Assembly (NCBI RefSeq): GCF_035658495.1
Contig: NZ_CP141944.1
Coordinates: 2,444,001-2,508,000 of the forward strand
Direction of reading: 5' to 3'
Source of the DNA: Novosphingobium sp. RL4
GTDB taxonomy: Bacteria; Pseudomonadota; Alphaproteobacteria; Sphingomonadales; Sphingomonadaceae
DNA: 64,000 nucleotides
Position 1 is the stretch's first letter. Each line of letters opens with the position of its first letter. Positions 56,186 to 64,000 of the stretch are shown one piece after another. A model generated the notes under the pieces. It had not been told where the DNA came from, ran no database searches, and saw nothing but the letters and a program-made list of their open reading frames with translations. A program made the translations under genes and the position numbers.

Positions 56186-57019
56186 ATGACGAAGGACATA
56201 GTGGTGGTGATCGGTTCGGGCGGGATCGGCCTTGCGATCGCCAAGCGGCAGGGTTTTGGCAAAGTCGTCCTGCTGGCGGATTTCGACCAAGGAGTCCTGG
56301 ATGCGGCGGCCAAGGCCATGCGCGATGGCGGTTACGTGGTCGAAACCCAGCCAGTCGACGTCGGGTCGCGCGATTCGGTTCGCGCTCTGGCCGAAAAGGC
56401 CGCCTCGCTCGGGCCGGTCATGCAGGTGATCAACACCGCCGGCCTCTCCCCCAACATGGCCCCCGTAGCCCAGATCCTGAAGGTCGACCTTTACGGTTCG
56501 GCGGTTGTGCTGGAAGAGTTCGGAAAAGTCATCGCGCAGGGCGGCGCCACCGTTCTCATCTCGAGCATGGCCGGGCACATGATGCGCCAGCTCCCCGAAG
56601 AGGATGAAAAGGCACTGGCCTATACGCCCGCCGACGAACTGCTGGCGCTGCCATGCCTTCAGGACGATGCGATCCCCAACACACTGGTCGCCTACATGTT
56701 CGCCAAGCGTGCGAACTTCCTTCGGGTCCAGGCAGAGGCGATAAACTGGGGCGAACGCGGCGCGCGGGTCAACGCGATCAGCCCGGGTGTCATCGTGACC
56801 CCGCTTGGCCGCCACGAACTGGAATCGGAAATCGGCGACATATTTCGCGCAATGGTCGAGGCATCGCCCTCGAAGCGCATGGCTCCGCCCGAAGAGATCG
56901 CGGAAGCGGCCGCCTTCCTGCTCGGTCCCACCGCAGGTTTTATTACGGGCAGTGACCTTCTCATCGATGGCGGCGTCATCGCCGCGATGAGGGCCGGAAA
57001 GCTTCCAACGCCGGGCTGA
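56186..57019 (+). CDS. short-chain dehydrogenase/reductase (second paralogue)
   Basis: A 277-residue enzyme with GSGGIGLAIA in the nucleotide loop, YMFAK as the Y-x3-K active pair, and TGSDLLIDGG near the end. It is clearly related to the first SDR. The start at 56186 (MTKDIVVVIG) is chosen over ATG 56180 on ribosome-binding-site spacing. It converges with the second LysR gene. Confidence 0.85.
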   Translation: MTKDIVVVIGSGGIGLAIAKRQGFGKVVLLADFDQGVLDAAAKAMRDGGYVVETQPVDVGSRDSVRALAEKAASLGPVMQVINTAGLSPNMAPVAQILKVDLYGSAVVLEEFGKVIAQGGATVLISSMAGHMMRQLPEEDEKALAYTPADELLALPCLQDDAIPNTLVAYMFAKRANFLRVQAEAINWGERGARVNAISPGVIVTPLGRHELESEIGDIFRAMVEASPSKRMAPPEEIAEAAAFLLGPTAGFITGSDLLIDGGVIAAMRAGKLPTPG

Positions 57020-57081
57020 AGGTACGGCGTTCGGGCACCCCGGTCATAGAAACGAGGAGCAGTGGCCGACCGGGGCATCAA

Positions 57082-57999
57082 TCAGCGAACATTGATGCCC
57101 CGGTATCCGCGTCGCAATTCCTCAAGAAGTGCCACGAAGGCCGATGAGGCGTGGCGGCGGCTGGAATAGTAGAGGTGGTAGCCCGCGAACGGGGCGCACC
57201 AGTCGTCCAGCACCCGTTCCAGCCTGCCTTGCGCCATGAACGGGGTGACCATGTCCTCCATGACCATGATCATGACCTCTCCATGAAGCGCTGCCGTGAC
57301 AAGGAGGTCCATGTCATCGACGGTAACCGGACCGTTGACGTGAACGTTGAGCGGCCGTCCCGCCTTTTCGAACTCCCAGATATAGACGCCCCCTGCAGTT
57401 GGCAGGCGGATATTGCCGCAACGAAAGCCGGTGAGATCGTGGGGTGCCTCGGGCTTGCCGTACCGCTCGAAATAGGCAGGCGCGGCAACCACGGCCATCC
57501 GCAGATCCGGGCCGATGCGGGCAGCGATCATATCCTTGGCGATCTGCTCGCCAAGCCGGACGCCAGCGTCGAACTGCTCCGAAACGATATCGACAAGCGC
57601 GCTGCTCAGCGAAACTTCGACCTGAATGTCCGGATAGCGCTCGGTAAGCCTCAGCACGGCTGGCCACAGCACAGTTTCCGCCGCATGCCGGCCGGCGGTC
57701 AGCCGCAGCCCGCCGGCCGGCCGTTCGCGCATTTCCCCGAGAGCGGCCAACCGCTCTTCTATACCGCAAAACGCAGGCCTCAGCGCTTCGAGCAGTTGTT
57801 CACCTATCGATGTCGGCGCGACGCTTCGTGTCGTCCGGGTAAGAAGCGGCAATTGCAACCGCTCCTCAAGTCGGCGCACCGTCTGGCTGAGCGCGGATTG
57901 CGAGCGGCCAAGGCGCGCCGCCGCACGCGTGAAGCTGCGCGCTTCAGCAACGGCAAGAAACACGGCAAGGTCGGCAAGTTCGTCAGTGAGCATAGGCAA
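57082..57999 (-). CDS. LysR-family transcriptional regulator (second copy)
   Basis: A 305-residue regulator similar over its whole length to the one at 51291-52184. The helix-turn-helix part (VFLAVAEARSFTRAAARLGRSQSALSQ) and the GVRLGEQIAKDMIAARIGPDLRMAVV segment correspond closely. It converges with the second SDR. The similarity of regulators and of the SDRs implies a duplicated control/enzyme block. Confidence 0.93.
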   Translation of the reverse strand: MPMLTDELADLAVFLAVAEARSFTRAAARLGRSQSALSQTVRRLEERLQLPLLTRTTRSVAPTSIGEQLLEALRPAFCGIEERLAALGEMRERPAGGLRLTAGRHAAETVLWPAVLRLTERYPDIQVEVSLSSALVDIVSEQFDAGVRLGEQIAKDMIAARIGPDLRMAVVAAPAYFERYGKPEAPHDLTGFRCGNIRLPTAGGVYIWEFEKAGRPLNVHVNGPVTVDDMDLLVTAALHGEVMIMVMEDMVTPFMAQGRLERVLDDWCAPFAGYHLYYSSRRHASSAFVALLEELRRGYRGINVR

Positions 58000-58084
58000 C
58001 GGGATAGCGCAAAGAACACCGCCCTGCCCAGTCCCGCGGCCGCTTCGCCTGCGGCCACGATGCTACCGCGACGAGCTCCCCGCA

Positions 58085-58804
58085 TCAGCGGCATGCGCGC
58101 CAACCTGCGGTCCTTCGCGCCTGATCGAGATGCAGATGGTCGGCATGGGCTGCGTTGTAGTCCGGCGAGAGCACGGTCGAGAAACTTTCGCAGGCCGAAT
58201 CCCGAACGGCGTGAAGAAATGCCGCTGCCTCCGCCTGGCCTTTCCAGTCTCCTCGCACCGTGATGCGCCGGCCGTCCTCCAGCACGAAAGCCGACACGTC
58301 GATGGCATTGCCGGTGGCGTGCTCGCTCCATGTCCCCTTGTCGCCATTGCCGATCCGGCGGCAGTTGTACGTGCCGAGTTGTTCGATGCGCACCACCGGG
58401 CTGCCCAGCAGCGCCTCAGCCTGTGGCTGGACGCCGTGGCGCAGCCACCAGGCCAGTCCGGCATCCACGGCGCATGTCGCCTCCACACGGCCGGGAGAGA
58501 GGCTCACTCCGGCCGCCTGAGGCGCCGCAAGGCGCTTTCGATCGTCCCGGCGGCACTGGTCCTTGCCCACAGGCGCCAGCGCCTCCTTGGCGATTCCGCT
58601 GCGATCCAGGAAGGCGCGGCAGGTGTCGCGGTCGCCGCGCAGGCTCGCGAACTTGTGCGGGGTCGCCCAGCCCGGCTGCTCGTTCAGCGTCAGCGGCGCC
58701 CAAGGGTCGTAGCCGGGATGCGCATACAGCCAGCTTCTCCCCGCCAGCACTACGCCGCCCAGCAGGACCAGGGATACGGCTATGCGGCCGATTGGAAATG
58801 TCAT
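58085..58804 (-). CDS. extensin-like family protein
   Basis: A 239-residue protein with an N-terminal membrane anchor (IAVSLVLLGGVVLAGR) and a C-terminal extensin-like domain with cysteine pairs and the SEHATGNAIDVSAF and AHADHLHLD segments; these His/Asp sets resemble the metal sites of LAS-type D,D-peptidases. A cell-wall role is likely. It is followed at 86 bases by the second LysR on the same strand. Confidence 0.85.
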   Translation of the reverse strand: MTFPIGRIAVSLVLLGGVVLAGRSWLYAHPGYDPWAPLTLNEQPGWATPHKFASLRGDRDTCRAFLDRSGIAKEALAPVGKDQCRRDDRKRLAAPQAAGVSLSPGRVEATCAVDAGLAWWLRHGVQPQAEALLGSPVVRIEQLGTYNCRRIGNGDKGTWSEHATGNAIDVSAFVLEDGRRITVRGDWKGQAEAAAFLHAVRDSACESFSTVLSPDYNAAHADHLHLDQARRTAGWRACR

Positions 58805-58844
58805 CGCTGCTGCAACGCGCGGGCCAGCGCCCGGCTCCGCGCCA

Positions 58845-59042
58845 TCACTCCATGAGCGAGAACAGCGCCCAGGCCAATGCGGTAGCCCCGCAGAACAGCG
58901 GCCAGGACCAGTAGAGCTCGTGCCCCTGGTAGAAGGTATGGGTGATCGCGAGCATCCCTCCGCTCGATCCCTGGGAGCCGATGACCAGTGATACCACCCA
59001 GGTCAGCAGGAACCCTGGGATGAGCGCTTTGATGGCCGACAT
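58845..59042 (-). CDS. small membrane protein
   Basis: A 65-residue protein with two hydrophobic helices (about residues 6-22 and 46-61). It ends 40 bases before the extensin gene on the same strand and has no recognised family. Other frames through this region are shadows. Confidence 0.6.
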   Translation of the reverse strand: MSAIKALIPGFLLTWVVSLVIGSQGSSGGMLAITHTFYQGHELYWSWPLFCGATALAWALFSLME

Positions 59043-59190
59043 AGCATTGCCCGGTTTTTGGATAAGACTGTGGCAATTCTAGCCCCCATTCGTAAATTTG
59101 CTCCTACCAAGCCTGCCTGGGCAAGGCTGTGGAAAATCGGTGGATAGAGCGGGGAAATCCTGGGGACGAGATTCCCGCCGCGCAAATGAA

Positions 59191-59215
59191 AAAGGGGAGC
59201 CGATGGCTCCCCTTT
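59191..59215 (-). terminator. terminator of the amino acid permease
   Basis: An 11-bp perfect stem (59191-59201 with 59205-59215) with a three-base loop. On the minus strand it is followed by TTTTTC, 27 bases after the permease stop codon, as in a standard intrinsic terminator. Confidence 0.85.
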
Positions 59216-59241
59216 CCCGTTGTCAGCATGTCGCCCAATCG

Positions 59242-60804
59242 TCAGATCGGCGGCAAGGGCTGCGGCGGCGCGTCGAAGTCCGCTTCGTGGGTCTCGATGA
59301 GACCACGACCGACATGGCTCTTGCGGTAGCCATAGGCGAAATAGACGACGAGACCGATCCCGCCCCAGATCGGCAGGACCAGCATGGCTTCGACCGGCAG
59401 GTTGAAGAACAGCAGGACGCAGCCGATGATCGCCACCGGCGACACGATCCACACCAGCGGGGTGCGGAACGGACGGTGGCGCTTGGGATCGCGCACGCGC
59501 AGGATCAGCACGGCGATCGACACCATCAGGAACGCGAAGAGCGTGCCCGAGTTCGAGATGTCGGCAAGCTGGCCGACCGGCAGCAGCGCGGCGGCAATCG
59601 CCACGAAGACGCCGGTAATCATGGTGACGATATGCGGCGTCTTCCACTTGGGATGAACGGTCGCCAGCTTCTCGGGAAGCAGGCCATCGCGCGCCATCAC
59701 GAAGAAGATGCGGGTCTGGCCGTAAAGCATCATCAGGATGACCGAGGGCAGCGCAAGGTTGGCGGCCAGGCCGATGAGATCGCCCGCCCTCGTGTAGTTG
59801 ATCGAACGCAGAACGTGGGCCAGCGCCTCGTTCGAGCAGACCAGCGGCAGCGAGCCCTGCTTGGAGAGCGCGGCGCACTGGGCGGCGAATTCGGGCGAAC
59901 CCGGCTGCACGCCGAGCGCTGTCGGCTGGGCACCGACGGCGCCAACCGCACCGGCGGCGACGAGCAGGTAGAACACGGTGCAGATCGCAAGGCTGCCGAT
60001 CAGGCCGATCGGGACATTGCGCTGCGGGTTCTTGGTTTCTTCGGCCGCGGTGGAAACCGCGTCAAAGCCGACATAGGCGAAGAAGATCGATGCCGCTGCA
60101 CCCACGACCCCGAGCCCGCTGGTTCCGGCCGGGCCGAACCAGCCATTGGGCGTGAACGGCGCGAAATGCTCCGAATTCATGGCCGGCAGGGTCAGCGCGA
60201 TGAACATGGTCAGCGCGGCAACCTTGATGGCGACCAGGATTGCGTTGACGGTGGCGCTTTCCTTGGTGCCGATGACCAGCAGCGCGGTAACGGCCAGCGC
60301 CACGAAGATGGCGGGAACGTTGATGATGCCGTGGCTGAAATCGATGCCGCTAAGCGACCAGCTTGGCCCGGCGGATAACAGGGCCGGTAGCTCGAACCCG
60401 GTGAGACTCTTGAGAAGCCCCATGAAGTAGCCGGACCAACCCACTGAAACGGCAGAGGCGGCAACGGCATATTCCAGGATCAGCGCCCAACCGACCATCC
60501 AGGCCAGCAGTTCGCCGACGACGGCATAGCTATATGTATAGGCGGAGCCCGAAACCGGCACCATCGAGGCCAGTTCCGAGTAGCAGAGCGCCGCGACCGC
60601 GCAGACGAAGCCCGCGATCATGAAGCTCCACATCATGCCCGGCCCGGCTTTCTGGGCCGCGGCGGCAGTGAGAACGAAAATACCCGTACCAATGATGGCG
60701 CCGACGCCCAGCAGCGTGAGCTGGACAGGCCCGAGCGACCTGTGAAGTGATTTCTTTTCCGCCGTCGCCAGAATGGCGTCGAGCGGCTTTACGCGTCCGA
60801 ACAT
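59242..60804 (-). CDS. APC-family amino acid permease (CAT-like)
   Basis: A 520-residue transporter with about twelve helices. The first helix region GVGAIIGTGIFVLTAAAA and the CYSELASMVPVSGSAYTYSYAVVGE segment are family signatures of cationic amino acid type permeases. The extracellular loop around residues 285-315 is long and holds two cysteines. It is divergent from panB by about 200 bases. Substrate is probably a cationic or neutral amino acid. Confidence 0.92.
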   Translation of the reverse strand: MFGRVKPLDAILATAEKKSLHRSLGPVQLTLLGVGAIIGTGIFVLTAAAAQKAGPGMMWSFMIAGFVCAVAALCYSELASMVPVSGSAYTYSYAVVGELLAWMVGWALILEYAVAASAVSVGWSGYFMGLLKSLTGFELPALLSAGPSWSLSGIDFSHGIINVPAIFVALAVTALLVIGTKESATVNAILVAIKVAALTMFIALTLPAMNSEHFAPFTPNGWFGPAGTSGLGVVGAAASIFFAYVGFDAVSTAAEETKNPQRNVPIGLIGSLAICTVFYLLVAAGAVGAVGAQPTALGVQPGSPEFAAQCAALSKQGSLPLVCSNEALAHVLRSINYTRAGDLIGLAANLALPSVILMMLYGQTRIFFVMARDGLLPEKLATVHPKWKTPHIVTMITGVFVAIAAALLPVGQLADISNSGTLFAFLMVSIAVLILRVRDPKRHRPFRTPLVWIVSPVAIIGCVLLFFNLPVEAMLVLPIWGGIGLVVYFAYGYRKSHVGRGLIETHEADFDAPPQPLPPI

Positions 60805-60962
60805 GCGGTGGACCCCCGAATTTTAGTATGGCGCGACGCTAGCGGGCTGCGATGACATGGCAAGCCTTAACGCCATTGGTTCCCCAGCTTTACGGTAATT
60901 GGCCCAGTCGAGGGGCCCAATACGCCCCTGCGGTTACCTTGTTCCGGCCTTCCGTAACGAAA

Positions 60963-60978
60963 ATGCGCTTTTGCGCAT
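60963..60978 (+). repeat. small hairpin ahead of panB
   Basis: ATGCGC and GCGCAT pair around TTTT, 29 bases ahead of the panB start. It may be an operator or an mRNA leader structure. No other support. Confidence 0.4.
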
Positions 60979-61006
60979 CTTCCAACCCCGCGCTAGAAGC
61001 ATTTTC

Positions 61007-61876
61007 ATGTCCACGACCTTCCAGCTAGACACCGCGACAAGTCGCGCAAATCCAACGCCGGCGCCGATGAAACGGCTGACGGTGCCCTCGATCCAGCGCC
61101 GCAAGGTGGAGGGCAAGACCGCAGAACCGCTCGTCATGCTGACCGCCTATACGGCCCGTCAGGCCCAGCTTCTCGATGAGCATTGCGATATCCTGCTGGT
61201 GGGAGATTCGCTGGCCCAGGTGATCTACGGCCTCCCCTCCACCCTGCCTGTCACGCTCGACATGATGATCGCGCATGGCGCGGCCGTCGTGCGCGGCAGC
61301 TATCACGCGCTCGTCGTCGTCGACATGCCGTTCGGATCCTATGAGGAAAGCCCGCAGCAGGCCTTTGCTTCCGCCGCGCGCATTATGGCCGAGACCGGCT
61401 GCGCCGCGGTCAAGCTCGAAGGCGGCGTCGCCATGGCGGAAACCATCGCCTTCCTCACCGGGCGGGGCATCCCCGTCATGGCGCATATCGGCCTCACTCC
61501 GCAGGCGGTGAACGCGCTGGGCGGCTACGGCGCGCGCGGACGCAGCCAGGAAGAACACGCCAAGATCATCTCCGACGGCAGGGCGGTTGCCGGCGCCGGG
61601 GCGTTCTCGGTCGTGGTTGAAGGCGTGATCGAACCGATCGCGATCTCGCTGACACACAGCCTCGACATTCCCGTGATCGGCATCGGCGCATCGGCGCAGT
61701 GCGATGGGCAGGTGCTCGTTGCCGAGGACATGCTCGGCATGTTCGACCGCGTTCCGCGTTTCGTGAAGCGCTATGCCGACATGGCCGGGCTCGTTTCCGA
61801 AGCGGCCGCAAAATATGCAGCGGAAGTGCGCCACCGCAGCTTCCCCGGCCCCGAGCAGACCTACCAGCCCAAGTAG
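61007..61876 (+). CDS. panB: 3-methyl-2-oxobutanoate hydroxymethyltransferase
   Basis: A 289-residue TIM-barrel enzyme that adds a hydroxymethyl group from methylene-tetrahydrofolate to 2-oxoisovalerate in pantothenate synthesis. The metal-binding GDS (with Asp in VGDSLAQV), DMPF, KLEGG and the catalytic VVEG segments are visible. The start at 61007 is used; a longer frame to 60899 is rejected. With coaX elsewhere in the window, two steps of coenzyme A supply are present. Confidence 0.94.
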   Translation: MSTTFQLDTATSRANPTPAPMKRLTVPSIQRRKVEGKTAEPLVMLTAYTARQAQLLDEHCDILLVGDSLAQVIYGLPSTLPVTLDMMIAHGAAVVRGSYHALVVVDMPFGSYEESPQQAFASAARIMAETGCAAVKLEGGVAMAETIAFLTGRGIPVMAHIGLTPQAVNALGGYGARGRSQEEHAKIISDGRAVAGAGAFSVVVEGVIEPIAISLTHSLDIPVIGIGASAQCDGQVLVAEDMLGMFDRVPRFVKRYADMAGLVSEAAAKYAAEVRHRSFPGPEQTYQPK

Positions 61877-61936
61877 CAGCACCGAATCGGGGGCGATATT
61901 CCCGCCCCCGATTCGCGCCCTCGGCCCGGTGGGCGG

Positions 61937-63313
61937 TCAGCTTTGCAGGTCGTACTGCTTGAGCAGATCGTATAGCGTGGGGCGGCTGATCCCGAGCATC
62001 TTGGCGGTGCTGGAGATATTGCCCTCGCTACGGGCCAGGGCGTGACGGATCACCTTGCGGTCCGCCTGCTCACGCGCGGTCTTGAGATTGAGCGCGTTGA
62101 TGACCTGCTCATCCGGCGCGGCAAGGTCGAGATCGGCGGCACTGACCAGCTTTTCGTCCGCCATGATGACGGCGCGCTTCACCCGGTTTTCCAGTTCGCG
62201 CACGTTGCCAGGCCAGCCCCAGGCGTCGATCGCGGCGAGAGCGTCGGAACCGAAGCCCCGCACCCGCGGGTTCATTTCCTTGGCGTAGCGATGAAGAAAC
62301 GCCTTCGCCAACAGCGCCGCATCGCCCGGACGCTCGGCAAGGCTGGGGATCTTCACGACGATTTCGGCGAGTCGGTAGAACAGGTCCTCGCGGAAGCGCC
62401 CCTCGGCGATCATGGCTTCGAGGTCCTGGTGCGTGGCGCAGACGATGCGGGTGTCCACCGGAATGGATTCGCGCGAGCCGACCCGCTCGATCACCCGCTC
62501 CTGAAGGAAGCGCAGCAGCTTGACCTGAAGCTGGAGGGGGATGTCCCCCACTTCGTCAAGGAACAGGGTGCCGCCGCCGGCCATCTCGATCTTGCCGGGC
62601 GTGGTCTTCACCGCGCCGGTGAAAGCGCCCTTCTCGTGGCCGAACAGTTCGCTTTCGAGCAGGTTTTCCGGGATCGCCGCGCAGTTGATCGCCACGAACT
62701 GGCCCTTGGCCCGCCCGCTCGCCTCATGAAGCCCCCGCGCCAGCAGTTCCTTGCCGGTACCGCTGGCACCCAGCAGCATGACCGAGACATTGGTGCCGGC
62801 AACGCGCTCGATGGTCCGGGCGACGCGCACCATTTCCGGCGCGGCGGTGATGAGCCGGCCGAGCACCTTCTCGTCCTTCTCCACCCGGGACGCGAGACGC
62901 CGGTTTTCATCCTCGAGCCGGTGAAGCTGCAAGGCCCGGCGCACGATGAGGCCGAGGGCGTCGATGTCGACCGGCTTCTGGTAGAAGTCGTAAGCCCCAT
63001 GCGCGATGGCCTGCAGCGCCGACTCCCGGGCGCCGTGACCGGAGGCGACGATGACCTTGGTGTCCGGCTTCAGCGCCATGATCTCATCAAGCAGCGCGAA
63101 GCCCTCGGTCGTACCATCGGGATCGGGCGGCAGACCGAGATCCAGCGTCACCACATCCGGCGTTTCCGAACGGAGCAAGGCAAGCGCGGTCGGACGGTCC
63201 CCGGCGACGATGACGTCGAAATCCTCGTAGGCCCATTTGAGCTGCGCCTGGAGACCCGCGTCATCCTCCACGATGAGGAGCTTGGGAAGCACCTTGGGTC
63301 GGGTTTCGATCAT
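61937..63313 (-). CDS. prsR: NtrC-type response regulator PrsR (sigma-54 activator)
   Basis: A 458-residue protein with an N-terminal receiver domain (phospho-acceptor Asp in VTLDLGLP), a central AAA+ domain with GASGTGKE Walker A, the sigma-54 contact loop GAFTGAV and the [11 protein letters not shown]alker B, and a C-terminal Fis-type helix-turn-helix ([19 protein letters not shown]). The first part and the [13 protein letters not shown] segment match the PEP-CTERM-linked response regulator subtype. It lies two bases after prsK on the same strand. Confidence 0.9.
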   Translation of the reverse strand: MIETRPKVLPKLLIVEDDAGLQAQLKWAYEDFDVIVAGDRPTALALLRSETPDVVTLDLGLPPDPDGTTEGFALLDEIMALKPDTKVIVASGHGARESALQAIAHGAYDFYQKPVDIDALGLIVRRALQLHRLEDENRRLASRVEKDEKVLGRLITAAPEMVRVARTIERVAGTNVSVMLLGASGTGKELLARGLHEASGRAKGQFVAINCAAIPENLLESELFGHEKGAFTGAVKTTPGKIEMAGGGTLFLDEVGDIPLQLQVKLLRFLQERVIERVGSRESIPVDTRIVCATHQDLEAMIAEGRFREDLFYRLAEIVVKIPSLAERPGDAALLAKAFLHRYAKEMNPRVRGFGSDALAAIDAWGWPGNVRELENRVKRAVIMADEKLVSAADLDLAAPDEQVINALNLKTAREQADRKVIRHALARSEGNISSTAKMLGISRPTLYDLLKQYDLQS

Positions 63314-63314
63314 C

Positions 63315-64000
63315 TCAGGCTACCTTCTGGTCCTTGTAGGTGCTGTTCAGGTACATCTCTGTCGCCGCGGCCAGCGGAATACGGACGATGAAGCGCGACC
63401 CCAGCCCTTCCCGCGATTCGACGTCGAGCCGCCCTTTCATGCCCTTCACGAGTTCCCGCGCCTCGAAGGCGCCGATGCCGAACCCGCCGCTCTTGGTGGA
63501 GACGAAAGGCTTGAACAGGCGGTTTCGAACGAACTCTGCCGACATGCCCGTACCGGAATCGATCACTTCAAATCGCGCGTTCAGTCCGTCAGCACTAAGT
63601 GCAAGGAAAACAGGAGCTTCCGGCTGACTTGCATCGATGCCGTTCTGGATCAGATGGACAAGCACCTGTTCGAGCGAATGGCGGTTGGCGGTAATGGCAA
63701 GGTCCTGCGTCTCGGCAAGGACGATCTGCGGGTTGCCGTTGAACCGGCCGATCGCCGCCTGCGCGACTTCCGCCGCACGCACGCTCTCGAGCCGGTCCAC
63801 CGCCCCGGTCCCGTAACGCGACAGGCGCGCGAGCAAGGCATTCAGCTTGTCCGACGAATTGCGCAGGGTGACGAGCATATCCGCACGAAACTCGGCCTTG
63901 TCGGCATGAAGCTCGGCATTGCGAGCGAGCAGGCTGAACTGGCTGGCGAGGTTCTTGATGTCGTGCATCACGAAGGCGATGCGGCGGTGGAAATCCTCGA
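63315..64000 (-). CDS. prsK: sensor histidine kinase PrsK (partial, C-terminal part)
   Basis: About 228 residues of a kinase whose N-terminal part lies beyond the right edge. The phospho-accepting histidine is in AFVMHDIKN, the ATP-binding part has the N-box-like VLVHLIQNGIDAS, the DSGTGMS segment and the GFGIGAFEARELV G-box. This is the XrtA/PEP-CTERM-system kinase pattern. It works with PrsR to control sigma-54-dependent exopolysaccharide and PEP-CTERM genes, which are not in this window. Confidence 0.85.
   Translation of the reverse strand, partial: EDFHRRIAFVMHDIKNLASQFSLLARNAELHADKAEFRADMLVTLRNSSDKLNALLARLSRYGTGAVDRLESVRAAEVAQAAIGRFNGNPQIVLAETQDLAITANRHSLEQVLVHLIQNGIDASQPEAPVFLALSADGLNARFEVIDSGTGMSAEFVRNRLFKPFVSTKSGGFGIGAFEARELVKGMKGRLDVESREGLGSRFIVRIPLAAATEMYLNSTYKDQKVA

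Noticed and set aside
59098..60378. 426-residue rightward frame opposite the permease
   Set aside because: Antisense of a well-defined transporter; composition is charged and repetitive without membrane or domain features.

Overview
The window is high-GC alphaproteobacterial DNA. The RNase J / CoaX / BirA / Nuo block, the PrsK-PrsR pair, DUF1467 and the general protein style point to a sphingomonad, most likely Novosphingobium or a close relative; this is inferred from gene content and was not tested by a database search.

Positions 1 to about 18,000 are the right-hand part of a siphovirus-type prophage. The order is tape measure, two to three tail-tip proteins, a lambda-J-like tail hub, a baseplate-type protein, a tailspike with a sialidase-like domain, another tail-fibre-type protein, and a lysis cassette (coiled-coil membrane protein, GH24 endolysin, holin-like protein, and an i-spanin with an out-of-frame overlapping o-spanin). 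Next comes an AT-richer O-acyltransferase gene that looks like a moron. The last part is a set of small, mostly leftward accessory genes (Cys-rich protein, YozE-like, Phage_ABA_S-like, YdcH-like), a perfect alphaproteobacterial LexA box and an SRAP/YedK DNA-crosslink peptidase. No integrase or att repeat is visible.

Positions 18,102 to 39,231 are host backbone. A long coiled-coil membrane protein is followed by a leftward, tightly overlapping run. In transcription order this is nuoA-B-C-D, an NTF2-like gene, a small membrane gene, nuoE-F-G-H-I-J-K-L-M-N, birA, coaX, rnj and a DUF1467 gene. It encodes a complete 14-subunit respiratory complex I plus biotin ligase, type III pantothenate kinase and ribonuclease J.

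Positions 39,232 to 50,580 hold metabolic and housekeeping genes: a thiolase with a strong terminator, an SH3-domain exported protein divergent from a D-2-hydroxyacid dehydrogenase, an Amt-family membrane protein that has lost both pore histidines next to a DUF805 gene, a MaoC-like protein, a nitronate monooxygenase with a palindrome in its leader, an AHH/HNH-like gene with anomalous ends, an unknown protein, a flavodoxin-like protein and recJ. Three tRNA-Glu genes (TTC, TTC, CTC) follow.

Positions 51,291 to 57,999 form an accessory block bracketed by two similar LysR regulators, with an aldo/keto reductase, a cupin, a Bcr/CflA-type exporter and two paralogous short-chain dehydrogenases. The right end carries an extensin-like protein, an amino acid permease, panB, and the PrsR/PrsK two-component pair, which is the regulator of PEP-CTERM/exosortase-linked exopolysaccharide systems. 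PrsK runs off the window edge.
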